From Acidiphilium rubrum (GTDB lineage Bacteria > Pseudomonadota > Alphaproteobacteria > Acetobacterales > Acetobacteraceae), in assembly GCF_900156265.1 (NCBI RefSeq), contig NZ_FTNE01000012.1, forward strand, positions 1 through 64,000: a stretch of DNA of 64,000 bases, read 5' to 3'. Below the pieces are notes generated by a model that saw only the letters and a program-made list of their open reading frames with translations, was not told where the DNA came from and searched no databases. Positions 1 to 8,546 of the stretch are shown in pieces; the first letter of the stretch is position 1; every line of letters begins with the position of its first letter. The position numbers and the translations under genes are program-made.

Positions 1-2
1 TC

Positions 3-191
3 GAGGAACGCTACGGGCGCCGCTCGACGATCATCACCAGTCAAATTCCGCCGGCGCAATGGCACGACGTGATTGGTGACCCAACCTATGCGGACGCCAT
101 CCTCGACCGTCTGATCCACAATGCCCACCGGATCGAACTCAGCGGCGAAAGCCTGCGTAAGACCAGAAAGTCCAGCCCAAAAAACGCTTGA
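3..191 (+). CDS. istB: IstB-like ATP-binding protein, C-terminal fragment
   Basis: The open frame enters from the left edge and encodes the last 62 residues of a protein. The translated end contains [20 protein letters not shown] and later [20 protein letters not shown], which match the C-terminus of IstB, the DnaA/AAA-type ATPase that helps the IstA transposase choose targets. The Walker motifs would lie upstream, outside the window. The stop is followed by the terminal repeats of the element. Only the extent of the missing N-terminus is unknown; the family call is secure. Confidence 0.85.
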   Translation, partial: EERYGRRSTIITSQIPPAQWHDVIGDPTYADAILDRLIHNAHRIELSGESLRKTRKSSPKNA

Positions 192-243
192 CCCCAGGAG
201 AACGAGAGAGCAACAAAATCAGTAGCCACAGAGACCACCACCC

Positions 244-332
244 GGGCGAATAAATCTCGGAATTCCTGGGCGAATAAAGGTCGGAATGGTGGGCGAATTA
301 AAATCGGAATCAATGGGCGAATTCTCCGGAAT
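244..332. repeat. IS21 terminal transposase-binding repeats (four units)
   Basis: Four related units begin with GGGCGAAT and end in CGGAAT, at 244-263, 268-287, 291-310 and 315-332. The first three are 20 bases long and spaced about 24 bases apart. The outermost is shorter (GGGCGAATTCTCCGGAAT). Multiple direct terminal repeats of this sort are the known binding sites of the IS21 transposase. Confidence 0.8.
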
Positions 333-344
333 CCGCAGGCAATC

Positions 345-989
345 TCACGAGACGGCGCCGCCGGTGATTCGCCGGTCGGTGTTGCATTCGAGACACGTTT
401 TTATGATCAGGCTGGCGGCGCGGTGGAGGGTTGTGAGGTCGAGCGCGGGGGCGCCGGCTTGGGCGGCGGGCATGGTCGGCAGGTAGGGGATGTGGATGAA
501 GCCGGCGCGCATGGTGGGGTAGCGGGTGGTGGCGAGGTGCATTGTGGTGAAGGCGGTGGCGTTGCAGACGTAGGTGCCGGCGGTTTGGGAGATGTGGGCA
601 TCGATGCCTGCGGCGTGCAGGGCGGCCATGGCGGCTTTGATCGGCAGGGTGGTGAAGTAGGCGGCGGGGGCGTTGGGGAGGACGGGTTCGTCGATCGGGG
701 CGTTGCCTTCGTTGTCGGGGATGCGAGCGTCGATGATGTTGAGGGCGACGCGTTCGAGGCTGATGCCCTGGCGGTTGCCGGCGAGGCCGAAGCTGATGGT
801 GATGGCGGGCTGGTGGGTTTCGAGGGCGGTTTGCAGCGTGTGGTGGAGCGGGGCGAAGGCGCAGGGCAGGATGAGCGGGATGAGGGTGGCACCGGGCGGT
901 GGGGTGGTGGCCAGGGAATCGACCAGGAGGGCGGAGGGGTTGATGGTGTCGCCGTCGAACGGTTCGAAGCCGGTGATGAGGATGCGCAT
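345..989 (-). CDS. pcp: Pyroglutamyl-peptidase I (pyrrolidone-carboxylate peptidase)
   Basis: This 214-residue cysteine peptidase of family C15 removes N-terminal pyroglutamate from peptides in the cytoplasm. The catalytic triad is visible as Glu79 (ISLERVA), Cys142 (GTYVCNATAF) and His166 (AGFIHIPYLP), and the N-terminus MRILITGFEPF is typical. The start is the ATG giving that N-terminus; longer readings of the same frame are spurious. The gene is divergent from the glycosyltransferase, with about 40 bases between the starts. Its stop lies about 8 bases from the IS21 end. The last dozen residues (after ...IIKTCLE) extend past the usual end of the family, so the native tail could have been altered by the insertion. 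Confidence 0.92.
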   Translation of the reverse strand: MRILITGFEPFDGDTINPSALLVDSLATTPPPGATLIPLILPCAFAPLHHTLQTALETHQPAITISFGLAGNRQGISLERVALNIIDARIPDNEGNAPIDEPVLPNAPAAYFTTLPIKAAMAALHAAGIDAHISQTAGTYVCNATAFTTMHLATTRYPTMRAGFIHIPYLPTMPAAQAGAPALDLTTLHRAASLIIKTCLECNTDRRITGGAVS

Positions 990-1031
990 GGCCAGAGTAT
1001 AGGTGGGGTTGGCGGTGGCTGCGAAGGGGGG

Positions 1032-1937
1032 ATGATGCGCTGGTATTTTGCACTCGATGAGGCTGGGGCGCGTGGTGAGGCGGGGGCGTTGGCGCAGTTG
1101 GCGGTGATGTCGTCGCGGTTGTGTCCGGGGTTGGAGCCGCGCCTGTTGTATTATGGGGCGCGGGGTGAGTGCACGCGGTGGATGGAAGAGCGGGGGGTGA
1201 TGGTGATCGATGCGGTGCCGCCCTGCAGCGATGCGATGGCGGCGGCGACGGCGCGGGGGAGTTTTCGGGCGCATTCGGCGGGGCATTGGTTGCGGCTGGC
1301 GATTCCCGTGGTCGATCGGGATGCGGGGTTCGCGCTGTATACGGATTGCGATGTGGTGTTTTTGCGACCGATCGAATTCGGTGCGATCCGGCCGCGCGTG
1401 TTTGCGGCGGCGCCGGAGTTTGCGCCGGATGCCTGGAATTACTTCAATGCGGGGGTGATGGTGATGAACCTCCCGGCGATGCGGGCGGCGCAGGCGGGGT
1501 TCGAGGCGGTGATCAACGCCAGGCTGGATGAGGATCGCGGGGCGCAGTTCGATGATCAGGTGGCGCTGAACGAGGCGTTTCGGGGCTATTGGGACCGGCT
1601 GGACCCGGGGCTGAATGCCAAGCCGTACTGGCCGTATGATCCGCATGCCGGGATTTTGCATTTTCATGGGCCGAAGCTGGGCGGGATCGGGGCGATAGCG
1701 GCGGGGGAGTGGAACTGGGACGATCCGGTGGCGCGGGGCATCGGGGCGCTGTGTGCGGCGCATGTGCCGCGCTATGTGGCGTGGCTGGGGGATCTGGCGG
1801 AGCGGTTTCAGGTGATCGACATGGCGTGGGCGGTGCGGTTGCATCAGCTGGCCGGGCGGTTGGCGGCGTATGGGCGGCGGCATGAGGGGGCGGGGCAAGA
1901 TGTGTCGCTGCTGGGTTTTCGGATGTTCGAAAACTGA
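1032..1937 (+). CDS. GT-A fold glycosyltransferase
   Basis: A 301-residue protein with a GT8/GT32-like layout. A DxD metal and nucleotide-sugar motif sits at residues 105-107 within LYTDCDVVFLRP. Acceptor-side motifs YFNAGVMVMN and ILHFHGPKLG follow, as in family members that add a hexose from a nucleotide sugar. The acceptor cannot be told. Two consecutive ATG codons can start it; a purine-rich GAAGGGGG just upstream supports this region. No membrane segment is seen. The downstream gene is convergent and the next + strand signal is the small-RNA candidate. Confidence 0.75.
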   Translation: MMRWYFALDEAGARGEAGALAQLAVMSSRLCPGLEPRLLYYGARGECTRWMEERGVMVIDAVPPCSDAMAAATARGSFRAHSAGHWLRLAIPVVDRDAGFALYTDCDVVFLRPIEFGAIRPRVFAAAPEFAPDAWNYFNAGVMVMNLPAMRAAQAGFEAVINARLDEDRGAQFDDQVALNEAFRGYWDRLDPGLNAKPYWPYDPHAGILHFHGPKLGGIGAIAAGEWNWDDPVARGIGALCAAHVPRYVAWLGDLAERFQVIDMAWAVRLHQLAGRLAAYGRRHEGAGQDVSLLGFRMFEN

Positions 1938-1939
1938 CA

Positions 1940-1990
1940 TGCTGCATTGCACAAATTTAAGTTTGCAGGGGCGAAGGGTCGCGCTATATC
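1940..1990 (+). promoter_or_regulatory. Putative promoter with PhaR-like box upstream of sRNA candidate
   Basis: TTGCAG (1963-1968) and TATATC (1985-1990) are separated by 16 bases and form a plausible vegetative promoter. Immediately upstream, TGCTGCATTGCACAA (1940-1954) resembles the TGC/GCA-rich boxes bound by the polyhydroxyalkanoate regulator PhaR in alphaproteobacteria. The PhaR assignment is by resemblance only. Confidence 0.4.
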
Positions 1991-1996
1991 GATTAA

Positions 1997-2079
1997 CAGC
2001 AACGGCGACTCTGTCGCTGTCTGCTTTCTTGGACGTTTCCTCCCTAAACTTGGCGGCACGAAAGTGCCGCTTTTTTTTT
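1997..2079 (+). ncRNA. Candidate trans-acting small RNA with anti-Shine-Dalgarno segment
   Basis: About 83 bases lie between a promoter-like sequence and a strong terminator, with no open frame. The predicted fold has a 5' hairpin (1997-2023, CAG..CTG outer pairs and a GCGAC-TCT-GTCGC core). An unpaired stretch GTTTCCTCCCTAAACTT follows, and then the terminator hairpin. The exposed TTTCCTCCC is complementary to ribosome binding sites. This layout, two hairpins flanking an anti-SD single strand, is that of alphaproteobacterial sRNAs such as MmgR (the alpha-r8 group). Transcription is not shown. Confidence 0.5.
2053..2079 (+). terminator. Rho-independent terminator (7-bp stem, GAAA loop, nine T)
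   Basis: GCGGCAC-GAAA-GTGCCGC followed by nine T residues is an ideal intrinsic terminator on the + strand. It ends the sRNA candidate and would also stop transcripts coming from the glycosyltransferase. The opposite strand lacks a T-run on its 3' side. Confidence 0.9.
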
Positions 2080-2081
2080 GC

Positions 2082-3071
2082 CTATAGGGCGACGACGATG
2101 CGGCCGCGGACCTGGCCGGTGGTGATGGCATCGGCGGCGGCGGGGATGCCTGCGAGGCCGATGGTGGTGGTGATGGCCTCAAGCGATGCGAGGTCGAGCT
2201 CGGTGGCGAGGCGGGCCCAGGCGGTTTCGCGTTTGGCGCGGGGTGCCATCACGGAATCAATGCCGGCGAGGGTGACGCCGCGCAGGATGAAGGGCAGGAC
2301 GGTGGTTGGCAGGTCGCTGCCCTGGGCGAGGCCGCAGGCGGCGACGACGCCGTTGTAGCGCGTCTGGGCGAGGGCGTTGGCGAGGGTGTGGCTGCCGACC
2401 GAGTCGATCACGCCGGCCCAGCGTTCCTTGGCGAAGGGTTTGCCGGGGGCGGCGAGGGTTGCGGCATCGATGATGTCGGCCGCGCCGAGGGTTTGCAAAT
2501 AGGCGGCTTCGGATGCGGCGCGGCGTGAGGAGGCGAGGACGCGGAAGCCGGCGCGGGCGAGCAATGCCACCGCGATCGAGCCGACGCCACCGGCGGCACC
2601 GGTGACCAGGATATCGCCATTTGTCGGGGTGAGGCCGCCGGCCTCGAGTGCCATGACGCATAGCATGGCGGTGTAGCCGGCGGTGCCGATCGCCATGGTC
2701 TGGGCGGCGCTGAGGCCGGCCGGGCGGTGGATCAGCCAGTCACCGTTGACGCGGGCGCGGGCGGCGAACCCGCCGTGGTGGGTTTCACCGACGCCGAAGC
2801 CGTTCAGCAGGACCGCGTCACCCGCGGTGAAGCGTGGGTGGGTGGATTGGGTGACGGTGCCGGCGAAATCGATGCCGGGGATCAGCGGGAAGCGCCGGGC
2901 GATCGGGGCGCGGCCGGTAACGGCGAGGCCGTCCTTGTAGTTGACCGTGGAGTGGCTGATGGCGACGGTGACGTCGCCATCCATCAGATCGGCTTCGGTG
3001 ATGGTGGCGGGTTCGCAGATCTGGCCGGTTTCGGTCTTGCGGATGACGAGGGCTTGGAAGGCGTCGGTCAT
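2082..3071 (-). CDS. acuI: Acrylyl-CoA reductase / YhdH-type quinone oxidoreductase
   Basis: A 329-residue zinc-free medium-chain dehydrogenase of the YhdH/AcuI group, which reduces acrylyl-CoA (or related enones) with NADPH. The N-terminal GroES-like domain has STVNYKDGLA and PLIPGIDFAG. The nucleotide-binding motif ILVTGAAGGVGS lies at about residues 154-165, followed by SSRR, a positively charged patch suited to the NADPH phosphate. The C-terminus GQVRGRIVVAL is typical of the family. Length matches the family. The gene follows purA on the same strand after about 60 bases that hold a small hairpin. Confidence 0.85.
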   Translation of the reverse strand: MTDAFQALVIRKTETGQICEPATITEADLMDGDVTVAISHSTVNYKDGLAVTGRAPIARRFPLIPGIDFAGTVTQSTHPRFTAGDAVLLNGFGVGETHHGGFAARARVNGDWLIHRPAGLSAAQTMAIGTAGYTAMLCVMALEAGGLTPTNGDILVTGAAGGVGSIAVALLARAGFRVLASSRRAASEAAYLQTLGAADIIDAATLAAPGKPFAKERWAGVIDSVGSHTLANALAQTRYNGVVAACGLAQGSDLPTTVLPFILRGVTLAGIDSVMAPRAKRETAWARLATELDLASLEAITTTIGLAGIPAAADAITTGQVRGRIVVAL

Positions 3072-3133
3072 GGTGGTCTCCCGAAAATGGAAGGGACGCC
3101 CTGCTTTCCGATGGAAAGCGGGGTGTGGTTTGC

Positions 3134-4423
3134 CTAGTCGGCGAACGGGTCCTGCATGAGAATGGTGTCGTCACGCTCCGGGCTGGTCGAGAGCAGGGTG
3201 ACGGGGCATTCGACCAGTTCTTCGATGCGGCGGACGTATTTGATCGCCTGGGCGGGGAGTTCGGCGTAGGAGCGGGCGCCGCGGGTTGAGCCGGTCCAGC
3301 CTTCGATGGTCTCATAGATCGGCTGGGCCTTGGCCTGAGCGGCGGCGCCGGGCGGGAAATGTTTGAATTCGATGCCGTCGATCATGTAGCCGACACCGAT
3401 TTGCAGGGTTTCCATGCCATCGAGCACGTCGAGCTTGGTCAGGGCGAGGCCGGTGATGCCGCCGACTTTCACGGCCTGGCGGACCAGAGCGGCATCGAAC
3501 CAGCCGCAGCGGCGCGGGCGGCCGGTGACGACGCCGAATTCATGGCCGCGCTCGCCGAGCAGGCGGCCGGTTTCATCGAGCAACTCGGTCGGGAACGGGC
3601 CGGAGCCGACGCGCGTGCAATAGGCCTTGGCGATGCCGAGGACGCGGCCGATCGCATCCGGGCCGATGCCCGACCCGGCGGCGACCTGGCCGGCGACGGT
3701 GTTGGACGAGGTGACGAACGGGTAGGTGCCGTGATCGACATCGAGCATGACGGCCTGCGCGCCTTCGAACAGGATGCGCGCGCCGGATTTGCGGGCGGCG
3801 GCGAGGCGTTCCCACACCGGCTCGGCGAAGGGCAGGATCTGCGGTGCGAGGGCGAGCAGCTGGTCGCGCAGGGCGGCCTTCTCAAAAGTGGCGGCGCCGA
3901 GGCCGGCGAGCAAGGTGTTGTGGTGGAGCAGAAGCTCATCGAGCCGCCAGTCGAGCGTTTCGGGCTCCGCGAGATCGCAGACGCGGATGGCGCGGCGGGC
4001 GACTTTATCCTCATACGCGGGGCCGATGCCGCGGCCGGTGGTGCCGATCTTGCGGTCGCCGCGGGCGGTTTCACGCGCGGCATCGATCGCGGCGTGGACC
4101 GGTAGGATCAGGGGGGCGTTGTCGGCGATGCGGAGGGTTTCGGGCGAGATTGTCAGCCCCTGATCGCGCATGCGGGTGATTTCGGCCAGCAAGGCGACCG
4201 GGTCGATCACCACGCCGTTGCCGATGATACCGAGCTTGCCGCGCACCAGACCCGACGGCAGCAGCGAGAGCTTGTAGGTCTGGTTGCCGACCACCAGCGT
4301 GTGGCCCGCATTGTGGCCACCCTGGAAGCGGACGACGATGTCGGCGCGGGAGGCGAGCCAGTCGACCACCTTGCCCTTGCCCTCGTCGCCCCATTGCGCG
4401 CCGATGATGGTGACATTTGCCAT
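3134..4423 (-). CDS. purA: Adenylosuccinate synthetase
   Basis: PurA joins IMP and aspartate using GTP, the first step from IMP to AMP. The N-terminal P-loop-like GDEGKGK spans residues 12-18, and the catalytic Asp13 and His41 (GGHNAGHT) are in place. [24 protein letters not shown] and TKLDVLDG motifs follow. At 429 residues it has the normal length. It starts 3 bases after the hisZ stop, so the two genes are probably cotranscribed, linking histidine and purine synthesis as in many Rhodospirillales. Confidence 0.97.
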   Translation of the reverse strand: MANVTIIGAQWGDEGKGKVVDWLASRADIVVRFQGGHNAGHTLVVGNQTYKLSLLPSGLVRGKLGIIGNGVVIDPVALLAEITRMRDQGLTISPETLRIADNAPLILPVHAAIDAARETARGDRKIGTTGRGIGPAYEDKVARRAIRVCDLAEPETLDWRLDELLLHHNTLLAGLGAATFEKAALRDQLLALAPQILPFAEPVWERLAAARKSGARILFEGAQAVMLDVDHGTYPFVTSSNTVAGQVAAGSGIGPDAIGRVLGIAKAYCTRVGSGPFPTELLDETGRLLGERGHEFGVVTGRPRRCGWFDAALVRQAVKVGGITGLALTKLDVLDGMETLQIGVGYMIDGIEFKHFPPGAAAQAKAQPIYETIEGWTGSTRGARSYAELPAQAIKYVRRIEELVECPVTLLSTSPERDDTILMQDPFAD

Positions 4424-4426
4424 TGA

Positions 4427-5566
4427 TCAGAATCCTTGAAGAGCGACGGCGTGATCGTCACGCCAGACATGGGTGCAGAGCAGGCGTTTGGCCTCGGTGA
4501 TGTCGTCCGCCACCGGCAGCAAGCCGGCGATGGTGGCGAACTGCTGGTCGCGGCACGCCTGCGCCACCGAAGGCGGGGTGCCCGCCGGCAAAAACAGGCG
4601 CGGGCGCGCGGCGGGGCGGGGGGCGACTTTCAGGATCGTGTCCGGATACAAGGTGATGCCCGTCGCGGATTCGCCGTTGTCGCACAGATACCGCCCGCCG
4701 CGGCCAAGCTCGGCCTGGCGGCCGGGGGCGAAAATGGTGACCGCGACGCCGGTATGATAGCGATAGCCGCGGAACTCGACCGGATCGATCGTCAGGCGCA
4801 ACGCAGGCGCGCGATGGCGGATGGCGGCGATGGTGGCGGCCAGCCGGTCGGCCAAGCCACGCACGGCATCCGGCAAGGCGATTGCGGCGAGGGCCGCCAT
4901 GCCCGGCTCGGCGGGGCCGGCGGCTTCGAGCAAGGCGCGCAAGGTGGGGGCGAGCGCGCCGCCCAGGGCCGCGATGGCCGCGGTATCCTTGCGGTCGAGC
5001 GCGCGGACCAAAGCGGGCTGGCCCGCAGTGTCGCCCAGCAGCGCCGGAATCAGCGGCGGCATTGTGAGATCGATGCTGATGCTCGCCACACCCGCCGCTT
5101 CCAACGCCGCCGCCGCGGCAATGATGATCTCGGCATCCGCCTCCGGCAGGTCTGGGCCGATCAGCTCGATGCCGGCCTGCGCCACCTGACGCTCCGGCGC
5201 CAGATGCGAACCGCGCACCAGCAGACACTGCCCGGCATAGGCCAGACGCAACGGACGCGGCGCCGCCGCCAGCCTGGTCGTCGCGATCCGGGCGATCTGC
5301 GGCGTCGTGTCCGCGCGCAAACCCATCATGCGCTGGGACTCAGGGTCCATGAACCGAAACGTCTGCTCCGCCACCGCAGCACCCGAACCGGCAAACAACG
5401 TCGATTCGAACTCGACCAACGGCGGCTTGACACGCTGATAACCGTGCGCGCCAAATCGCGCCGTCAACGTCTCGGTCAGACGCGCCTCAGCCTCGGCATC
5501 CGGCGGTAATAAATCGGTGAACCCCACAGGCAACAACGCAGGATGAGGCGGTAAATCGTCAGTCAT
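4427..5566 (-). CDS. hisZ: ATP phosphoribosyltransferase regulatory subunit
   Basis: HisZ is a histidyl-tRNA-synthetase-like protein that lacks the anticodon domain and activates the short form of HisG in the first step of histidine synthesis. The 379-residue frame shows class II synthetase-like features: GFTDLLPPDA near the N-terminus, FRFMDPESQRMMGLRADTTPQIARI as motif-2-like sequence, and YHTGVAVTIFAPG with GGRYLCDNG near the end. The start is taken at the ATG giving MTDDLPPHPAL; upstream in-frame codons lie in repeat DNA. hisG is not in the window, so the pairing is inferred from the family. Confidence 0.9.
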   Translation of the reverse strand: MTDDLPPHPALLPVGFTDLLPPDAEAEARLTETLTARFGAHGYQRVKPPLVEFESTLFAGSGAAVAEQTFRFMDPESQRMMGLRADTTPQIARIATTRLAAAPRPLRLAYAGQCLLVRGSHLAPERQVAQAGIELIGPDLPEADAEIIIAAAAALEAAGVASISIDLTMPPLIPALLGDTAGQPALVRALDRKDTAAIAALGGALAPTLRALLEAAGPAEPGMAALAAIALPDAVRGLADRLAATIAAIRHRAPALRLTIDPVEFRGYRYHTGVAVTIFAPGRQAELGRGGRYLCDNGESATGITLYPDTILKVAPRPAARPRLFLPAGTPPSVAQACRDQQFATIAGLLPVADDITEAKRLLCTHVWRDDHAVALQGF

Positions 5567-5644
5567 GGCAACGGTCCCAAGTGCAGCGAGCCTATAGCAC
5601 CGGTTTCCGACATTGTACCAACCGGCCGGGCCGGTGCTGGAGGG

Positions 5645-5905
5645 AAGCAAGGCGGGGGGCTTTGCCCCCTCGACCCCCACTAAGGGCGGAGCCCTTAGAA
5701 CCCGCTAGTTTTAGGCAAGGGGAGGGCGCTGCCTCGGTGGTTAAGCTGATCTGAACTGTGTCGCCCTCCCCTTGCCTAAAACTAATGGATTTTAAAGCCC
5801 GGCGCGCGTCGCGCGCCTTATCATATGGTAGCGGGCATCTTGCCCGCGGGGCCTTTAACGGGGTCCAGGGGCAGAGCCCCTGGCCTTCTTTCTCTCCCCA
5901 GCACC
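5645..5905. repeat. Intergenic palindromic repeat, copy 1
   Basis: This gap between hisZ and the MBOAT gene holds a composite palindrome. A 22-bp perfect inverted pair, TAGTTTTAGGCAAGGGGAGG.. at 5706-5727 and its complement at 5763-5784, flanks about 35 bases. Outside it are CTAAGGGCGGAGCCCTTAG and a GC-rich cagagcccctgg arm. A second copy lies at 16350-16545 with the same arms but a different centre. No gene is seen here. Confidence 0.8.
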
Positions 5906-5983
5906 AACCCGCCGGGCGGTAAAATGCTGGAAATGGGTGATGGGCTGTGACATGGTGGCTTGCAACCTTGGCGGGTGTTTTCG

Positions 5984-7447
5984 GTGTTGTTCAACTCATC
6001 GGTGTTTGTGGTTGGGTTTTTGCCGTTGTTTCTGGCTGGTTTTGCGTTGGCGGGCTGGTGCTGGGGCGGGCGGGCGGCGTTGGTGGTGTTGTTGGTGGCG
6101 AGTCTGGTGTTTTACGGCTGGTGGCGGCCGGTGTTTGTGCCGTTGTTGGTGGGGTCGATCATTGGGAATTTTGGGCTGGTGCGGGTGATGCGCCGGTCGC
6201 GCGCGCGGTGGCGGTTTTGGTGGCTGGTTGTGGGGTTGGTCACGGATCTGGGGTTGCTGGCCTGGTTCAAATATGCGGGGTTGCTGGTGGCGACCGGGGC
6301 GGGGTGGTTGGGGGTGCGGGCGCCTGATCTGGGCATTGTGTTGCCGTTGGGGATCAGTTTTTTCACGTTTCAGCAGGTGATGTATCTGGTGGATTCGTAC
6401 CGCGACGAGGCGTTGGTGTGCGGGTTTCTGGATTATGCCTGTTTCGTCGGGTTTTTCGCGCATTTGCTGGCGGGGCCGATCGTGCGGCCACGGGAGATCG
6501 TGCCGCAGTTTGCGGCACTCGATGGGCGGGTGCGGCGGGATGATCTGGTGGCGGGGCTCGAGGTGTTTTTGCTGGGGCTGGCGAAGAAGCTGGTGCTGGC
6601 GGACAGTTTGGCGCGGTTCGCCGATCCGGGATTTCGGGCGGCAGCGGGGGGGCATTCGCTGTCGCTGGTAGAGGCCTGGGTGGCGTTGCTGGCGTATGGG
6701 GCGCAGATTTATTTCGATTTTTCCGGTTATTCGGACATGGCGATCGGGCTCGCGCGGATGGTGGGGGTGCGGTTTCCGCTCAACTTCCGCTCGCCATATC
6801 AGGCGCGCGACATTGCCGATTTCTGGCGACGCTGGAACATGACGCTGTCGGGGTTTTTGCGGGATTATTTGTATATCCCGTTGGGCGGCAACCGGCATGG
6901 CGCGGTGCGGCGCAATGTGAATTTGATGATCACGATGCTGCTGGGCGGGTTGTGGCATGGCGCGGCGTGGCGGTTCATGGCGTGGGGCGGGCTGCACGGG
7001 CTTTATTTGATCGTGAATCAGCAATGGCGCCGGACGGGCTGGCGGTTGCCTGCGCGCGTGGCGCAGGCGGTGACTGTGCTGGCGGTGTTGATTGCGTGGG
7101 TGCCGTTTCGGGCGGATAATCTGCGGGCGTGCTGGATCATGCTGCGCGGGTTGTGCGGCGCCGCGGGCGTGTTGCTGCCGGCGATGATCGTGAAGGCGTT
7201 GCCGATTTTACGGCATGTGGTGACTTCGGTGCCGGTGCTGCCGTATCTGGGGGCGGCGCGGACCATGAGCGTGGTGCAGGCCGCTGCGCTGCTGGCGTTG
7301 ACCTGGGGGATTATTCTGCTCGCGCCGGACATTCATACGCTGCGCGAGCGGGGGCGGAATGCAGCGCTGGTCGCGGGGTTCGCGTTTTCGGTGCAGGCGC
7401 TGTTTTTCGCGCCGTTCGCACGCCCCTTCATTTATTTTCAGTTCTGA
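5984..7447 (+). CDS. MBOAT-family membrane O-acyltransferase (AlgI-like)
   Basis: A polytopic membrane protein of about 487 residues. The family signature is clear: LGISFFTFQQVMYLVD, FDFSGYSDMAIGLA, NFRSPYQARDIADFWRRW and LGGLWHGAAW with the catalytic His at about residue 325. AlgI-type MBOATs move acyl groups, usually acetyl, across the membrane onto exopolysaccharide. The GTG at 5984 is preferred because it gives MLFNSSVFVVGFLP, the usual family N-terminus, with GGCGGG about 10 bases upstream; a TTG at 5960 would add eight residues. The stop overlaps the start of the SGNH-like gene (TGATG), so the two are likely partners. Confidence 0.88.
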   Translation: MLFNSSVFVVGFLPLFLAGFALAGWCWGGRAALVVLLVASLVFYGWWRPVFVPLLVGSIIGNFGLVRVMRRSRARWRFWWLVVGLVTDLGLLAWFKYAGLLVATGAGWLGVRAPDLGIVLPLGISFFTFQQVMYLVDSYRDEALVCGFLDYACFVGFFAHLLAGPIVRPREIVPQFAALDGRVRRDDLVAGLEVFLLGLAKKLVLADSLARFADPGFRAAAGGHSLSLVEAWVALLAYGAQIYFDFSGYSDMAIGLARMVGVRFPLNFRSPYQARDIADFWRRWNMTLSGFLRDYLYIPLGGNRHGAVRRNVNLMITMLLGGLWHGAAWRFMAWGGLHGLYLIVNQQWRRTGWRLPARVAQAVTVLAVLIAWVPFRADNLRACWIMLRGLCGAAGVLLPAMIVKALPILRHVVTSVPVLPYLGAARTMSVVQAAALLALTWGIILLAPDIHTLRERGRNAALVAGFAFSVQALFFAPFARPFIYFQF

Positions 7448-8463
7448 TGCGCCGGTTGGTGGTTTGCGCCCTGGCATCGATCGCGCTGTATCTGGCGGCG
7501 TTCGGGCTGGTGTTGCATCGGCCGCTCTCGGTCGGGATGTTGCGGCATGAAATGGCGGCGAAGCTGGCGCGGGGGGCGGTGCTGACATCGCCCAAGCTGG
7601 TGATACTGGCGGGGTCGAACGCGCCGTTTTCGCATTCGTGCCGGGTGATCGGGGCGATGCTGGGGATCAATTGCGAGAACGGCGGCGTGGCGGTCGGCAT
7701 CGGGCTCGATGATCTGTTCACGCGCTGGGCGGCGCTGCTCCATGCGGGGGATGTGGTGTATCTGCCGTTGGAGATGCAGCAATATGATGTGACGCCGGCG
7801 CAAAATCGCATGAGCATCGACGGCGCCTGGCTGTTTCGTGATGATCGGGGGTTGCTATGGCGGTTGGGCGTGGGGCGGTTCGTGGCCGGTGCGTTCGGCA
7901 ATACCATGCCGGATGGGCTGGAGGCACTGGCGGAAATGGCGGCGCATGCGGCGGGCATGGGGCATCCGCGGGCGTTGCTCGCGGCGCAATTCGATGCGGA
8001 GGGTGACCGGGTGGGCACCACGCTCGCAACGGCCGACCCGGCGTTTCTGGCGCTGCTGCACCGGGTGGACCCCCGCGCGCGCGGGATCAGGCGCGGTTAT
8101 GGCACCGCGATCATCGCGCGGTTCGTGCGCACCGAGGTGGCGCGCGGGGTGATCGTGATCGGTGGGTTGCCGACCGATTTCGACACGGTGGCGCTGCCGG
8201 ACGCGACGATTGCCGCGGTCCGCGCCGTGTTCGTGACGCGCGGCGGGTTGTTTCTGGAATTGCCCAACCATAGCCGGTATCCGCCCGCGGATTTTTATGA
8301 CAGCGAAGATCATCTGGCGCAGCCGTGCCAGTATCTGCATTCGATTGCGGTGGCGCGCGGGTTGGCGCCGCTGTTGCACCGGACGGTGGCGATGCCTTCG
8401 GCGGCGGTGCGGCATCGCGCGGGGCGTTGTCCTTCGGCGGTGGGGGTGGTGGCGGCCCGGTGA
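7447..8463 (+). CDS. SGNH hydrolase-like partner of the MBOAT acyltransferase
   Basis: A 338-residue protein with one N-terminal membrane segment (about residues 5-20), so probably anchored with its domain in the periplasm. The nucleophile region reads VILAGSNAPFSHS and the C-terminal YDSEDHLAQPC supplies a possible D-x-x-H pair, the two blocks expected of SGNH/AlgX-AlgJ-like O-acetyl transfer proteins. Sequence similarity outside these blocks is not recognised. The 1-base overlap with the MBOAT gene argues that it transfers the acyl group onto a secreted glycan. The substrate is unknown. Confidence 0.6.
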   Translation: MRRLVVCALASIALYLAAFGLVLHRPLSVGMLRHEMAAKLARGAVLTSPKLVILAGSNAPFSHSCRVIGAMLGINCENGGVAVGIGLDDLFTRWAALLHAGDVVYLPLEMQQYDVTPAQNRMSIDGAWLFRDDRGLLWRLGVGRFVAGAFGNTMPDGLEALAEMAAHAAGMGHPRALLAAQFDAEGDRVGTTLATADPAFLALLHRVDPRARGIRRGYGTAIIARFVRTEVARGVIVIGGLPTDFDTVALPDATIAAVRAVFVTRGGLFLELPNHSRYPPADFYDSEDHLAQPCQYLHSIAVARGLAPLLHRTVAMPSAAVRHRAGRCPSAVGVVAAR

Positions 8464-8546
8464 GGTGAGGGCGCGTACCCTTGTGCGGCCGGTTGGAACC
8501 GGCGGGCGTTCTGCGCCATAATCCGGGACGGCAACGCGGGGCGGGG

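Larger units (their letters stand above)
1..337 (+). mobile_element. Right end of an IS21-family insertion sequence
   Basis: The segment contains the last part of an istB-like gene followed by four copies of a terminal repeat that IS21 elements carry near their ends. The element runs off the left edge, so istA and the left end are not seen. The right boundary is inferred from the last repeat unit and a CA dinucleotide at 336-337. No target duplication can be checked because the other end is missing. Confidence 0.75.

Noticed and set aside
423-1031. Upstream extension of the glycosyltransferase frame
   Set aside because: It runs antisense through pcp and encodes low-complexity Gly/Val/Asp sequence; the real protein starts at the paired ATGs at 1032/1035.
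990-1952. Upstream extension of the pcp frame on the minus strand
   Set aside because: The added sequence is antisense to the glycosyltransferase and Arg/Pro/His-rich; the family N-terminus begins at 989.
3096-3121. Hairpin between purA and acuI as a terminator
   Set aside because: The stem is reasonable but no T-run follows on the transcribed strand, so it is not listed as a terminator.
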